A DNA stretch of 64,000 nt from Pedobacter sp. ok626 (GCF_900100435.1 NZ_FNEX01000013.1:162874-226873); one strand, 5' to 3'; shown: positions 11,201 to 20,151, counted from the stretch's first letter. A program made the numbers and translations. The notes: generated by a model not told the origin, from the sequence alone.

Positions 11201-11900
11201 CGCTAAAACATTAGCCATGCGCTGGTACAACGCTCCAAAGCTTATGTTCGACCCTGGTAAAGGCGAAAATAAGACCTATTGCTATCGTTTTAAATCTGCG
11301 CCCGGCTTGGAAAAAATGGAAATGGGGATTTATGGCAACAACCCTAAGATATGGATAGATGGCAAAGCACTGAGCAGCAAAAATATTGAATTGCTGAAAA
11401 CTGAGCATGGATTGAATACCTATCGGGTTACGTTGTCAGAAAAGAAAGAGAAAGTTGCTCTGGTGGCGATGGAAATAGAAAACCAGATTGGAATTCAAGA
11501 TGTCGCGGTATTCCCTTTTCCCATCAAACTGTTCTGTACATCGGGTTTACTGCCTGCTGGCGATTGGGCAGAAACAGGGCAAATGAGACATTATTCAGGA
11601 GGACTTTATTACCGGAAAACTATACCTATGACTACGGAGCAGCTCAAAGGAAAAGTTACTTTAGACCTAGGTGAGGTGGTAGCTACTTGTGCTGTTAAAG
11701 TGAATGGAAAAGAAGTGGTAACGATGATGTCTAAGCCCTATAAAGCCGACATCAGTTCGTTTCTGAAAGCTGGCGACAATGAGGTAGAGGTTTTGGTGTA
11801 TAGCACTTTGTCTAATCATTATCAAACGATTCCTTCGGCTTATCGTGGAAATCCAAGAGCTGGCTTATTAGGGCCAGTTTATTTGGAACTGCAAAAATAA
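8229..11900 (+). CDS. Secreted GH106-like glycoside hydrolase (putative alpha-L-rhamnosidase)
   Basis: This 1223-residue enzyme has a signal peptide ending near residue 26 (GNASAQKK). The pattern is that of the GH106 superfamily: PFFWWNGDTLSRARLTEQL near residue 64, FFQDELFVPF near 284 followed by KGYDVLPYL, and EAFHSMGWGSSGEW near 423 followed by the FIAGGNLICMHG segment. The acidic residues at 284-286 and 423 are candidate catalytic groups. The C-terminal 120 residues (YYRKTIPMTTEQLKGKVTLD) look like a GH2-type sugar-binding domain. GH106 enzymes are mostly alpha-L-rhamnosidases, so rhamnose-containing pectin or a related glycan is a reasonable guess, not proven. It is the last gene of the locus. 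Confidence 0.75.
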   Translation: MKSKVIICSLCGIIALTLQVGNASAQKKNGVPHDTKFSGYPTRDPGFDVRPGFLNPPKGYGNVPFFWWNGDTLSRARLTEQLDILKESATDGFAVSYLHTDPKGADYEFNKKNGYGLYGRTEAGNPAVYSDEWWKTWNWFSGEAAKRGMAVGLDDYTIGWVGNGYSTDEVRDLDKFKSYKGALTIKVDSIIANASLKITVPPNVVSITAWPVKTGSAKFIDLKNKVKNGTVAFKAPKGADWKVYTVLAGNNYMLHPDHGKELVKHYFQRFEDKMDAQGRKGMNYFFQDELFVPFNMNTWSEDFAQQFNRIKGYDVLPYLAALKENIGAITPKIRMDYADVLMELAEERYFKPIYDWHASRGLIYGSDNLDRGLEPLNYVDYFRVESWYTAPGNDAPARGSSFIQTKVSSSVAHLYKRPRTWLEAFHSMGWGSSGEWLTEQLDHHFIAGGNLICMHGLYYTTHGGWWEWAPPDFHYRMPYWPHMKKWLEYGERLSFVMSQGTHVSDIALMYPTESMQAFPGTRPNVSFATAKILSNAGLDYDFMDYRSLLKTEISDKSLKVSDMAYKILILPDMKAMHYTALQQVLNFYRKGGIVVATGALPVASTRKGSNDPEVDAIVKEIFGLTAKEQEAGKKTGLRQNASGGKGLLVDTLNIATILAQHITPDFIPGEGGGKVLHRKIGDKDLYMTMNVKPGNEVFYRMQGRPELWDAKTGQTKVLPVVKQTKEGTFIRSDVGYTNSSIIVFSPGQAVIENKRQTEAAAVEKKLLDGDWKIEFLPTMNNKWGDFRLPASAEKISTEARTFKFNTGNKVAKDWTTTAFSDQNWEEGIYDYGYQMQWLLDSTEKNFDKLIQKALGGKLNTWKPYHFSWRFGVWDHPGPQGYHGLKARVNDGFLILDGAGSHLFSTFVYAPKSELYQVELGERQPDRFYVDGQLLQGKEIQLTKGWHAVLAGYENVPKKGFKVGPNSRDERPRSAIVFLPASSPLPEKVSPYAKTLAMRWYNAPKLMFDPGKGENKTYCYRFKSAPGLEKMEMGIYGNNPKIWIDGKALSSKNIELLKTEHGLNTYRVTLSEKKEKVALVAMEIENQIGIQDVAVFPFPIKLFCTSGLLPAGDWAETGQMRHYSGGLYYRKTIPMTTEQLKGKVTLDLGEVVATCAVKVNGKEVVTMMSKPYKADISSFLKAGDNEVEVLVYSTLSNHYQTIPSAYRGNPRAGLLGPVYLELQK

Positions 11901-11921
11901 AATGATGCCTGGGCATATTTA

Positions 11922-14900
11922 TTACTCGCAATTGGGAGTAGTATATGTCCAGGTTTCAGAAACGCCAGTAGGGAAGGTGTATACCATACCTTTTCCATTT
12001 TCAAACCATAATTTTCCACGCACTCTTTCACGACTGCCTATTTCATTCATGGATAAACTGTCGTAAATCCTACCATTAATCATCACATACTTGATTTTTT
12101 CGGAGTTTCTGATATCGTCAAGCGGGTTGGCATCCATCACGATAAGGTCGGCCAATTTACCGACTTCCAAAGATCCAATTTCTTTACTCATCCCCAAATA
12201 AGCAGCTCCATTTACAGTAGCGCAACGAATGGCTTGCAATGGAGTCATTCCACCTTGTGCCAACATCCATAATTCCCAATGTGCGCCTAAACCTTGTATT
12301 TGTCCGTGGGCACCCAGATTTACTTTTGTGCCACCGTCTGCGATTTGCTTTGTCGCTTTGGCTACTTCAATGTGGCCATAATCGCCATACTCCGAAGTTG
12401 TTCTTCTTCGGGCACGAGGATCTATAATAGAGCGCGGAGTAAAGGCCATTAAACGTTCATTTTCCCAAACATTGGTTCTGTCGTACCAGTAATTTTCACC
12501 CCATTGGCTACCATAGCTTACAATTAGTGTAGGCGTATAGGCTACCTGGGTTTTGTTCCAAAAGCTAATGATGTCTTTATAAACCGGAGCTACCGGGATG
12601 CTGTGTTCAATGCCGGTATGCCCGTCAGCAACCATATTCATGTTGGTGAAAAAAGTAGATCCACCTTCAGGAACAACCATCATTTTTAATTGTCTGGCCG
12701 CTTCGAGAATTTGCTGACGTTGATCACGGCGAGGTTGATTGTACGATTTTACCGAAAATGCACCTACAGCTTTTAGTCTTCTGAGGTTTGATAGAGCATC
12801 TTCAAGGTTATTGATCACTACTTTGAAATCGCCATCTGCACCATATAAAATAGAACCTGTAGAATATAGACGAGGGCCTACCAGTCTACCAGCTTTAATC
12901 ATTTCGGATTGACTGAATACCATTTCCGTATTGCTGGATGGATCATGAGAAGTGGTTACGCCAAAGGCCAGATTGGCCAGGTACGACCAGTCTTGTTGTG
13001 GACTTATGCCATCTGGACTGGTGCGTAAATGTGCATGTACATCAATCATTCCGGGCATAATGGTTTTGCCTGTTACGTTAATCACCCTGGTATTTTCCGG
13101 AATAGGCAGGTTTTTGCCAATGGATACAATTTTATTGTTTTCTATAAGAATACTGCCGTTTTCAATCACCTCATCGCCATTCATGGTAATGATTCTGGCA
13201 CCCGTCAAGGCGATTAATCCACTTGGTGCATCGCTTTTAAGTTTTAAGCCTATAGCAAGTCCAATACTGTCGGGCTGAGGGGTACTTTGTGCTGATCCTT
13301 CCGTAAAATTGAAAGCTGTTTTTATCTCACGACTAAAGTATTGATCGCCTAATGTCCAGAAGATTTTGTTGCTGTCGTGACTCCAGTGCAGGTATGTTCC
13401 GGCATCTTTAGTGATGCGGGTAAGTGGAATAGCCTTATTGGTCGAGGAAAGTTCTAAAGCTGTGCCAGCAGTAACCATTGGGGTTACATAGATGTTAAAC
13501 AGTTCGGTAAAAGCCATCCATTTGCCATCAGGACTAGGTGCGAATTGTGTAGCATAGGTTGAAGTGTAATGACTGCGCTCGTTGGCTCCATTCAGATCTA
13601 TACTTTTGAAAACCTTTTTGCCACCTTCATTGGATTGAAAATAAATCCTGGTATCATCTGCATTGAATTGTGGTCTGATGCCACTTTCAGAAATCAGCGT
13701 TTTAGGGCCGCCATTGGCTGACATGGTGAAAATCCCCGTCCCACGGCCATAAGCATAACCCAACACGTCATTGCCTACGCCTTTTCTGAATACAATTTTA
13801 TCCCCTTTGTTGGAGAAAGAAGGGGAGTAATAAAAGCCTTTCTCCTCAGTTAGGGTAATCGTTTTTCCTGATTTCAGCTCTGTTTTTTTTATAGCTCCTT
13901 TAAATTCATCGCTCCATGTTGCATAAATAACGGATTTGCCATCCGCGCTGATTTCAGGTTCAAATTCGAAATCAAGGCCTTTGGTTATCCTTTCAGGCAT
14001 ACCATTAGGGAGGTCCTTTTTATATAAAAACCCAGCGGCATTAAAGACCACAAATTTTCCATCGGCAGAAGTCGTCAGCTGTCTGATCATTTTTACCGTA
14101 AAATCGTTAGTAAAGACCTGCTGCGGGAAGTGTAAGGCTTCTTGTATGGTTTGCGAATTGGTTACATGAAAAGGAATATTATTGGTAAATAACGAGTTTA
14201 GGTCAATTTTTTTGATCTTCCCTCTCGCATAAAATACGATGCTTTTACCGTCTGGTGTCCAGGAATAGTTGGGATAAACGCCAAAAATGGCCCAGGTTTC
14301 TTGCTGATCATGAGAGAGGTCTTCATATATAGGCCATTCTTCTGCTGTTTGTAGATTTTGTACGACCAGTACCGATTTTAGTCTGATTCGTTTCACATAG
14401 GCCATCATTTTGCCATCTGGCGATATCTGTGGCCTTGCTGCACCACCCGGCTGGGCGATAAGGTTGGTTGTTTTACCTGTAGTTAGATCAAGCTGTCTGA
14501 TGGCGTAAATCATCCCATTGGGATCTTTGCTGTATTCGAAGTTAGGGCCGGGCGACATATCTTCACTGTAATAAAGATATCTACCATTTGGTGAAACATT
14601 AGGCTCACCGGCATCCTGTTGGTCATTCTTTCTTTTGGTGAGTTGCACACCTTCGCCGCCATATATGCTGTACATCCACATTTCTCCTGCACCTAAGGAG
14701 CGAGTGCCAGTAAAATGCTTGCGTGCAATAAGGTATTCACTGTTGGGCATCCAGGTTGCGTTGTTCAGCAATCTGAAGGTTTCTTTGGTGATTTGTCTTT
14801 TGCCCGAGCCATCGCGATTCATGATCCAGATGTTGTCGCCTCCACTTTGATCACTGGTATAAGAAATATATCGGCCATTGGGACTAAAGCGAGGCTGTAT

Positions 14901-15155
14901 GTCCCAGGCTGGACCACCACTTAGTAATACTGCCGAACCACCAGTAATGGGCATGATGTAAAGATCACCCAGTATGTCGAACACGATGTCTTTGCCATCC
15001 GGACTCACATCTAAGTTCATCCAGGTACCCTCATCTGTGTTTAAAGTGAAGGTTTTTGTAGGACCTTTATATTTGTCTACTTCCCATTTTTTCTCCTGAG
15101 CGAACGACGATTGAAATATCAATACCAGAAATAACAGTAAAAGAGATGGTTTCAT
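11922..15155 (-). CDS. Secreted beta-propeller/amidohydrolase fusion protein
   Basis: The 1077-residue protein has a signal peptide (LIFQSSFAQ). The N-terminal two thirds contain repeated TolB/PD40-type propeller blades: SPDGKDIVFDILGDLYIMP, SPNGRYISYTSD, SPNGRYLYYSED, SPDGKMMAYV, SADGKFVVF and so on. From about residue 660 an amidohydrolase domain follows (GARIITMNGDEVI, then GKTIMPGMIDVHAHLR with the HxH metal motif near 703, and GKLADLIVMDANPL near the end). The pairing suggests a periplasmic metal-dependent hydrolase of imidazolonepropionase or dipeptidase type; the substrate is unknown. It converges on the polysaccharide operon with only 21 bp between stops and has no operon partner. Confidence 0.88.
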   Translation of the reverse strand: MKPSLLLLFLVLIFQSSFAQEKKWEVDKYKGPTKTFTLNTDEGTWMNLDVSPDGKDIVFDILGDLYIMPITGGSAVLLSGGPAWDIQPRFSPNGRYISYTSDQSGGDNIWIMNRDGSGKRQITKETFRLLNNATWMPNSEYLIARKHFTGTRSLGAGEMWMYSIYGGEGVQLTKRKNDQQDAGEPNVSPNGRYLYYSEDMSPGPNFEYSKDPNGMIYAIRQLDLTTGKTTNLIAQPGGAARPQISPDGKMMAYVKRIRLKSVLVVQNLQTAEEWPIYEDLSHDQQETWAIFGVYPNYSWTPDGKSIVFYARGKIKKIDLNSLFTNNIPFHVTNSQTIQEALHFPQQVFTNDFTVKMIRQLTTSADGKFVVFNAAGFLYKKDLPNGMPERITKGLDFEFEPEISADGKSVIYATWSDEFKGAIKKTELKSGKTITLTEEKGFYYSPSFSNKGDKIVFRKGVGNDVLGYAYGRGTGIFTMSANGGPKTLISESGIRPQFNADDTRIYFQSNEGGKKVFKSIDLNGANERSHYTSTYATQFAPSPDGKWMAFTELFNIYVTPMVTAGTALELSSTNKAIPLTRITKDAGTYLHWSHDSNKIFWTLGDQYFSREIKTAFNFTEGSAQSTPQPDSIGLAIGLKLKSDAPSGLIALTGARIITMNGDEVIENGSILIENNKIVSIGKNLPIPENTRVINVTGKTIMPGMIDVHAHLRTSPDGISPQQDWSYLANLAFGVTTSHDPSSNTEMVFSQSEMIKAGRLVGPRLYSTGSILYGADGDFKVVINNLEDALSNLRRLKAVGAFSVKSYNQPRRDQRQQILEAARQLKMMVVPEGGSTFFTNMNMVADGHTGIEHSIPVAPVYKDIISFWNKTQVAYTPTLIVSYGSQWGENYWYDRTNVWENERLMAFTPRSIIDPRARRRTTSEYGDYGHIEVAKATKQIADGGTKVNLGAHGQIQGLGAHWELWMLAQGGMTPLQAIRCATVNGAAYLGMSKEIGSLEVGKLADLIVMDANPLDDIRNSEKIKYVMINGRIYDSLSMNEIGSRERVRGKLWFENGKGMVYTFPTGVSETWTYTTPNCE

Positions 15156-15208
15156 ACTAGACGGATTGTAAATTAAGCCCGCAATTTAGTAATATCAGTT
15201 CATTTTTA

Positions 15209-15216
15209 TAGTTTTG
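15209..15216 (+). promoter_or_regulatory. -7 promoter element for recQ
   Basis: TAGTTTTG matches the Bacteroidota -7 consensus TAnnTTTG and ends 15 bp before the recQ ATG. This leaves a very short leader. It also argues that the in-frame TTG at 15214 lies within the promoter and is not the start. No clear -33 TTG is visible. Confidence 0.5.
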
Positions 15217-15231
15217 AGGGGCAACCTTTTT

Positions 15232-17124
15232 ATGAACGAAGCAGAGATATTAAAGAGATATTGGGGATTTGATAGTTTCAGACCGTTACAGGATGAGATC
15301 ATCAGATCAGTTTTACAGGGAAATGATACTTTGGCGCTATTGCCTACGGGTGGAGGTAAATCTATTTGCTTCCAGGTACCGGCAATGGTTAAAGAGGGAA
15401 TATGCATTGTAATCTCGCCTTTGGTGGCTTTAATGAAAGACCAGGTAGAGGCATTGAAAGCAAAAGGCATTGAAGCAGTGGCCATTTATGCCGGGATGGG
15501 TAAACGGGAAATTGATATATTGCTCGACAACTGCATTTACGGTAAGATCAAGTTTCTGTATTTATCGCCGGAGCGTTTACTGTCCGAATTGGTGCGTATC
15601 CGTATCTCCTACATGAATGTCAATTTAATTGCCGTTGATGAGGCACATTGTATTTCGCAATGGGGCTATGATTTTAGACCGCCTTATTTGAAGATAAGTG
15701 AGATTAGAGCAATACTTCCAGACGTGCCTGTACTGGCACTTACAGCTACAGCTACCCGCTTTGTGCGGAATGATGTTGTAGAAAAACTACAGTTTAAAAA
15801 TCCTCAAGTATTTGTTCAGAGCTTTGCCCGTAAAAACCTGAGTTATGTTGTGTTGGATGATGAGGATAAGCATAAAAAGCTGATCGGAATTGTAAACAAT
15901 GTAAAAGGAAGTGGGCTGGTATATGTCCGCAACAGGAGGGAAACAGCAGAGATTGCTGCCTTTTTGAGTCGGAATGGAATCGCTGCAGATTTTTACCATG
16001 CCGGTATCGAAAAAGAAGAGCGCTTTAGAAAGCAGGAGGATTGGAAACGTAACCGCATACGAGTAATGGTAGCTACCAATGCTTTTGGAATGGGGATAGA
16101 CAAGCCTGATGTGCGTTTTGTAGTGCATTTGGATTTACCGGATAGCTTAGAAGCTTATTATCAGGAAGCAGGAAGGGCAGGCAGGGACGAACGAAAGGCG
16201 TATACAGTTTTGCTGGCTAATAAGTCGGATGAGCATGCTTTAAAGGCTAAATACACCGATAGTTTTCCTTCTGTTGAGGAGATCAAAAAGGTTTATCATT
16301 ATTTGGGTAACTATTATCAGTTGGCTTATGGTGCTGGGGAAGGCCTGACCTTTGGTTTCGACTTAGCTGATTTCTGTAAAAGATTTAATGTTGGGATCAT
16401 TAAAACCATGGCTGCGCTAAAATTTTTGGAGCATGATGGCTACCTGACTTTATCAGAAAATATATTTCTGCCTTCGAGGTTATTGTTTATTGTAGGCAAT
16501 GAGGATGTTTATCGTTTTCAGATAGAGAATGCTGGTTATGATCCGCTTATAAAAGCTATATTAAGATCTTATGGAGGTGCTTTTGAACAGTATGTGAAAA
16601 TTAGTGAGGCTGAGATTGCCGGGAAAATTAGATCTTCATTTAAGGATGTTGTCCGCCATTTAAATACTTTGCAGGAACAGGGATTGTTGTCTTATTTGCC
16701 ACAATCAGATCAACCACAACTGCAGTACCTACTTCCGAGATTGGATTTTAATCACATGGATATTGATGTGAAATATATTGAGCAACGAAAGCAATTGCAG
16801 ACGGCTCAGATCAATGCTGTGCTGGCTTATGCTACCAAAAAGGAATGTAGAAGTATACAGCTGCTGACTTATTTTGATGAGCCAGAATCAGATAAATGCG
16901 GTATATGTGATGTTTGCCTGGCGGAGAAAAAGGCAGATGATGCGGATCAGCTGGAAGATAAAATAGACTTTGAGATTGCTACACTTTTGCAAGTTGAAAT
17001 GCATACGATAGATACTCTGGTTAGTGCAATCGCCACTGGAACGGAAAACGAACGCCTAGAACGGATACGAGCTTTGCTCGATGCCGGAAAAATTAAAACA
17101 GATGGTAAAAATTATTACCTTTAA
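15232..17124 (+). CDS. recQ: ATP-dependent DNA helicase RecQ (short form)
   Basis: This is a superfamily 2 DNA helicase that unwinds 3'-5' for recombination and replication repair. Counted from the ATG it has 630 residues. Motifs in order: FRPLQDEII (motif 0), LLPTGGGKSICFQVP (Walker A), VDEAHCISQWGYDFRP (DEAH box and aromatic-rich loop), LALTATAT (III), VATNAFGMGIDKPDVRFV (V) and QEAGRAGRD (VI). The RQC zinc-binding Cys set is visible near 545-565 (ECRSIQLLTYF, CGICDVC). No HRDC domain is apparent; only a short winged-helix-like tail remains. The ATG is preferred because an earlier TTG falls in the -7 element. The DUF2807 gene begins 4 bp after its stop. Confidence 0.93.
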   Translation: MNEAEILKRYWGFDSFRPLQDEIIRSVLQGNDTLALLPTGGGKSICFQVPAMVKEGICIVISPLVALMKDQVEALKAKGIEAVAIYAGMGKREIDILLDNCIYGKIKFLYLSPERLLSELVRIRISYMNVNLIAVDEAHCISQWGYDFRPPYLKISEIRAILPDVPVLALTATATRFVRNDVVEKLQFKNPQVFVQSFARKNLSYVVLDDEDKHKKLIGIVNNVKGSGLVYVRNRRETAEIAAFLSRNGIAADFYHAGIEKEERFRKQEDWKRNRIRVMVATNAFGMGIDKPDVRFVVHLDLPDSLEAYYQEAGRAGRDERKAYTVLLANKSDEHALKAKYTDSFPSVEEIKKVYHYLGNYYQLAYGAGEGLTFGFDLADFCKRFNVGIIKTMAALKFLEHDGYLTLSENIFLPSRLLFIVGNEDVYRFQIENAGYDPLIKAILRSYGGAFEQYVKISEAEIAGKIRSSFKDVVRHLNTLQEQGLLSYLPQSDQPQLQYLLPRLDFNHMDIDVKYIEQRKQLQTAQINAVLAYATKKECRSIQLLTYFDEPESDKCGICDVCLAEKKADDADQLEDKIDFEIATLLQVEMHTIDTLVSAIATGTENERLERIRALLDAGKIKTDGKNYYL

Positions 17125-17128
17125 TCTT

Positions 17129-17839
17129 ATGAAAAACATATCCCTGATTGCCTTATTTATTCCTGTTTTATTGGCAGGATGCGAAAATAAATGTATCGAA
17201 GACTCTGGTAACCATGTGAACAGAGCAGTGTCTGTAAAGAACTTTGATAAAATAAAAGTGGATGGTGCGATTAAGTTAGTCATGACGCAGGACAGTAGTT
17301 ATAGGATTCAGGTTGAAGCGGACTCTAACATCATTACTTATGTTAAAGCAGATGTATCTGGATCTGAATTAAAAATAAAGCTGGATTATGATAGATACTG
17401 TGGTACTGATTCTATTGTGGTTCATGCAGGGATTGGAGAATTGAAGAATTTGGATTTGGCTGGGGCAGTTAAAGTTGTCGGCGACGGGCGTATTTATGCC
17501 ACTGATTTAGACATGAATTTTTCCGGAGCATCTGATGTGAGTTTGGATTTGAGCGCTTCTAAAGTAACTACGAAAGTTGATGGCGTAAGTAAAATAGCAC
17601 TGATCGGACAAGCAGGTGTACACGATTTAAAAATTAAAGGAACGGCAAAGGTCGAAGCTTTTGATTTTGTAGTGGGGGTATACAATATCGAAACTGAGGG
17701 TACCGGAAAAGCTAATATTAATGTATTGAATGAGTTGAAGGTTAAAACTTCAGGCTCGAGTGAGATCTATTATAAGGGTAACCCTAAAAAGGTAGATGAG
17801 AAAAAATCAGGAGCTACCAAACTGGAGAAAGTAAATTAG
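17129..17839 (+). CDS. DUF2807 (head GIN domain) lipoprotein
   Basis: The 236-residue lipoprotein starts at the ATG four bases after the recQ stop; earlier in-frame starts would overlap recQ and spoil the signal peptide. The lipobox is VLLAGCENK. The rest is a DUF2807 right-handed beta-helix-like repeat domain, seen in VKNFDKIKVDGAIKLVMTQ, LKNLDLAGAVKVVGDG and LDMNFSGASDVSLDLSASK. DUF2807 proteins are exported and of unknown function, common in Bacteroidota, often several per genome. Tight spacing suggests co-transcription with recQ, but a functional link is not evident. Confidence 0.85.
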   Translation: MKNISLIALFIPVLLAGCENKCIEDSGNHVNRAVSVKNFDKIKVDGAIKLVMTQDSSYRIQVEADSNIITYVKADVSGSELKIKLDYDRYCGTDSIVVHAGIGELKNLDLAGAVKVVGDGRIYATDLDMNFSGASDVSLDLSASKVTTKVDGVSKIALIGQAGVHDLKIKGTAKVEAFDFVVGVYNIETEGTGKANINVLNELKVKTSGSSEIYYKGNPKKVDEKKSGATKLEKVN

Positions 17840-17884
17840 TACCGATTGTGGTTTTTTAGCTACTTTAGTGGCCTTATTTGATAC

Positions 17885-19198
17885 ATGGAAAAAAACGACA
17901 AAAAGGTTATCCGATCCTGGGCATTTTTCGATTGGGCCAATTCTGCATACAATCTCGTTATCACTTCAACTATATTTCCTGCTTATTATACCATTATAAC
18001 CACCACCAAGGAGCATGGTGATCAGGTTACTTTCTTTGGTAGGACATTTACCAATACGGCTTTATCTAATTATGCGCTTTCTGTAGCGTATTTAATTATG
18101 GTTATTCTATTGCCTGTATTGTCTTCTATGGCCGATTTTAGAGGGAATAAGAAACTTTTCATGAAGTTATTTACCTATATGGGTGGTTTTGCCTGCATGG
18201 GTTTATATTTCTTTAAACTGGAGAGCCTGGAATTTGGAATCATCTGTTTTGCCATAGCAGCAATGGGCTATGTAGGCGGTGTGATGTTTAATAATTCTTA
18301 TCTGCCGGAAATAGCCACACCAGATCAACAGGATAGGGTAAGTGCTAAGGGATATGCTTATGGTTATATTGGAAGCGTATTGCTACAGCTCGTTTGCTTT
18401 GTTTTTGTATTGAAACCTGAGCTTTTTGGTATTGTAGATCTTTCTTTCCCACCGCGGTTGTCGTTTTTACTGGTTGGCTTATGGTGGATTGGCTTTGCTC
18501 AGATCTCTTTTAGAAGATTGCCGGCTAGTAGTCCTAATCATCAATCGATTAACAAAAAGGTAATTCATAATGGTTTTGAGGAATTGGCTAAAGTTTGGAA
18601 ACAACTAAAGCATATGAAGTTTCTGAAGACATTTTTGTTGGCTTTCTTTTTTTATTCGATGGGGGTACAGACCATTATGCTTGCTGCTGCGGGTTTTGGA
18701 GAAAAAACATTACACCTGGGGACGGCAAAGCTGATTGCTGTGATCTTAATTATTCAATTGGTGGCTATAGCAGGAGCGGTGCTGATGTCGAATTTCGCTA
18801 AAAAAATAGGAAATATTAAGGTGCTGATTTTTGTTGTAATCATATGGATTGCTACTTGTTTATGTGCTTATTTTATAAGTAATGAATATCAGTTTTATGG
18901 TTTGGCGGCAATTGTTGGCCTGATTATGGGAGGGATTCAATCTTTATCCAGATCTACTTATTCAAAATATTTGCCTGAGAACACTCCTGATACTGCATCA
19001 TTTTTTAGCTTTTACGACGTTACAGAGAAGTTGGCTATTGTAATTGGCTTATTCAGTTTTGCTTTTATTGAGGAAGCTACAGGAAGCATGCGTAACTCTA
19101 TTCTCGTTTTGGCATCGTTTTTTATAATAGGTTTGGTATTTTTGGTGCTAGTTAGAGGAGTAGAAAAGAAATTGGCAATTGCCGATCGTCATTCTTAA
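17885..19198 (+). CDS. UMF1-family MFS transporter (Atg22-like)
   Basis: The 437-residue inner-membrane protein has about 11-12 hydrophobic segments. It opens with VIRSWAFFDWANSAYNLVI, the signature of the UMF1/Atg22-like branch of the major facilitator superfamily. Further family marks are YGYIGSVLLQL after DRVSAKGYA, and GLIMGGIQSLSRSTYSKYLP in the C-terminal half. Relatives include the yeast vacuolar amino-acid exporter Atg22; bacterial substrates are mostly unknown. The LutA-like gene starts 9 bp downstream, so the two are probably co-transcribed. A link to lactate or another organic acid would be speculation. Confidence 0.9.
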   Translation: MEKNDKKVIRSWAFFDWANSAYNLVITSTIFPAYYTIITTTKEHGDQVTFFGRTFTNTALSNYALSVAYLIMVILLPVLSSMADFRGNKKLFMKLFTYMGGFACMGLYFFKLESLEFGIICFAIAAMGYVGGVMFNNSYLPEIATPDQQDRVSAKGYAYGYIGSVLLQLVCFVFVLKPELFGIVDLSFPPRLSFLLVGLWWIGFAQISFRRLPASSPNHQSINKKVIHNGFEELAKVWKQLKHMKFLKTFLLAFFFYSMGVQTIMLAAAGFGEKTLHLGTAKLIAVILIIQLVAIAGAVLMSNFAKKIGNIKVLIFVVIIWIATCLCAYFISNEYQFYGLAAIVGLIMGGIQSLSRSTYSKYLPENTPDTASFFSFYDVTEKLAIVIGLFSFAFIEEATGSMRNSILVLASFFIIGLVFLVLVRGVEKKLAIADRHS

Positions 19199-19207
19199 AG
19201 AAAAAAC

Positions 19208-19945
19208 ATGAAGATAGAATTATTTGTGCCTTGTTTTGTTGATCAATTATATCCAGAGACTGCTTTTAATACGATTAGGTTATTAGAAAAGTCTGGTTGT
19301 GAGGTGTTTTATAATTCTGCTCAAACTTGTTGTGGACAGCCTGCTTATAATGCCGGGTATTGGGAACAGGCTAAAGAAACAGGTATCAAGTTTTTGAATG
19401 ATTTTTCGGAAACGGATTATATCGTTGCCCCATCGGCCTCTTGCGTAGGAATGGTGAAAAATGGTTTTAATGATTTATTTACCAATACCAATTTGCATAA
19501 TAAATGCAGAAATATTCAGGGTAATATATTTGAATTGTCTGATTTTTTGGTGAATGTATTGAAGCGGGATTACTTTGGTGCGGAATTGGACGGTAAAGCT
19601 GTTTATCACGACTCTTGTAGCGGATTACGTGAATGCAAGATTAAAGAGGAGCCTAGACAACTGCTAGCTAAAGTACATGGATTGGAGCTGGTTGAAATGA
19701 AAGATACAGATATGTGTTGTGGTTTTGGCGGTACTTTTTCAGTTAAATTCGACGCGATTTCTTCTGCCATGGCCCAGCAAAAAGTGAATAATGCACTGGA
19801 ACAAGGGGCAGAATATATCATTTCAACAGATTTATCATGTCTGCTGCATTTACAAGGCTACATCGATAAAAATAATATTCCTTTAAAAACCATGCATTTA
19901 GCTGATGTTTTGACAAGCGGCTGGTTGGAAAGTACAGAATATTAA
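19208..19945 (+). CDS. LutA/YkgE-like CCG-domain Fe-S protein
   Basis: The 245-residue cytoplasmic protein carries two cysteine-rich CCG domains: AQTCCGQPAYNAG near residue 40 and MCCGFGGTFSVKF near 175, with HDSCSGLREC between. This is the layout of LutA (YkgE), the heterodisulfide-reductase-like subunit of the LutABC L-lactate oxidation complex. LutB and LutC are not in this window; they may be elsewhere, or this may be a stand-alone relative. It directly follows the MFS gene. Family call is firm; the physiological substrate is inferred. Confidence 0.88.
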   Translation: MKIELFVPCFVDQLYPETAFNTIRLLEKSGCEVFYNSAQTCCGQPAYNAGYWEQAKETGIKFLNDFSETDYIVAPSASCVGMVKNGFNDLFTNTNLHNKCRNIQGNIFELSDFLVNVLKRDYFGAELDGKAVYHDSCSGLRECKIKEEPRQLLAKVHGLELVEMKDTDMCCGFGGTFSVKFDAISSAMAQQKVNNALEQGAEYIISTDLSCLLHLQGYIDKNNIPLKTMHLADVLTSGWLESTEY

Positions 19946-19946
19946 A

Positions 19947-20151
19947 ATCAATTTCATTCGGAATTTGGGATCTACTCTGCCCCACTTTTCAGTTTTTCAT
20001 GTTCCTGCTCAATCGCTTTAAGTTCCATTTTATGGTGATTAAAATGTTTAGAATCCCTCACAACTGACATATCATCCCATTCTTTGGTCTGTTCCTGATC
20101 TACTGTCCCATCCGCGATTACGGCTCTGAATACAGCAACAGGATTGATGAG
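19947..20151 (-). pseudogene. Truncated, decayed copy of the DUF6266-like/DUF1398 gene at 26266-27471
   Basis: Read on the minus strand this stretch gives NPVAVFRAVIADGTVD, then QEQTKEWDDMSVVRDSK and KAIEQEHEKLKSGAE followed by a stop. It is clearly homologous to the middle of the intact gene 6 kb away. The extreme 3' ends also match (a shared ATCAATTTCATTC on the plus strand). The whole DUF1398 part is missing between them, joined at short CAGA-like microhomology. A second small deletion (ATTGA repeats) and complete loss of the N-terminal half are seen at the other end. With the intact copy it brackets the giant helicase gene. Confidence 0.8.

Noticed and set aside
15214..15231. TTG start for RecQ
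   Set aside because: It overlaps the -7 element TAGTTTTG; the ATG 18 bases later gives the family N-terminus.
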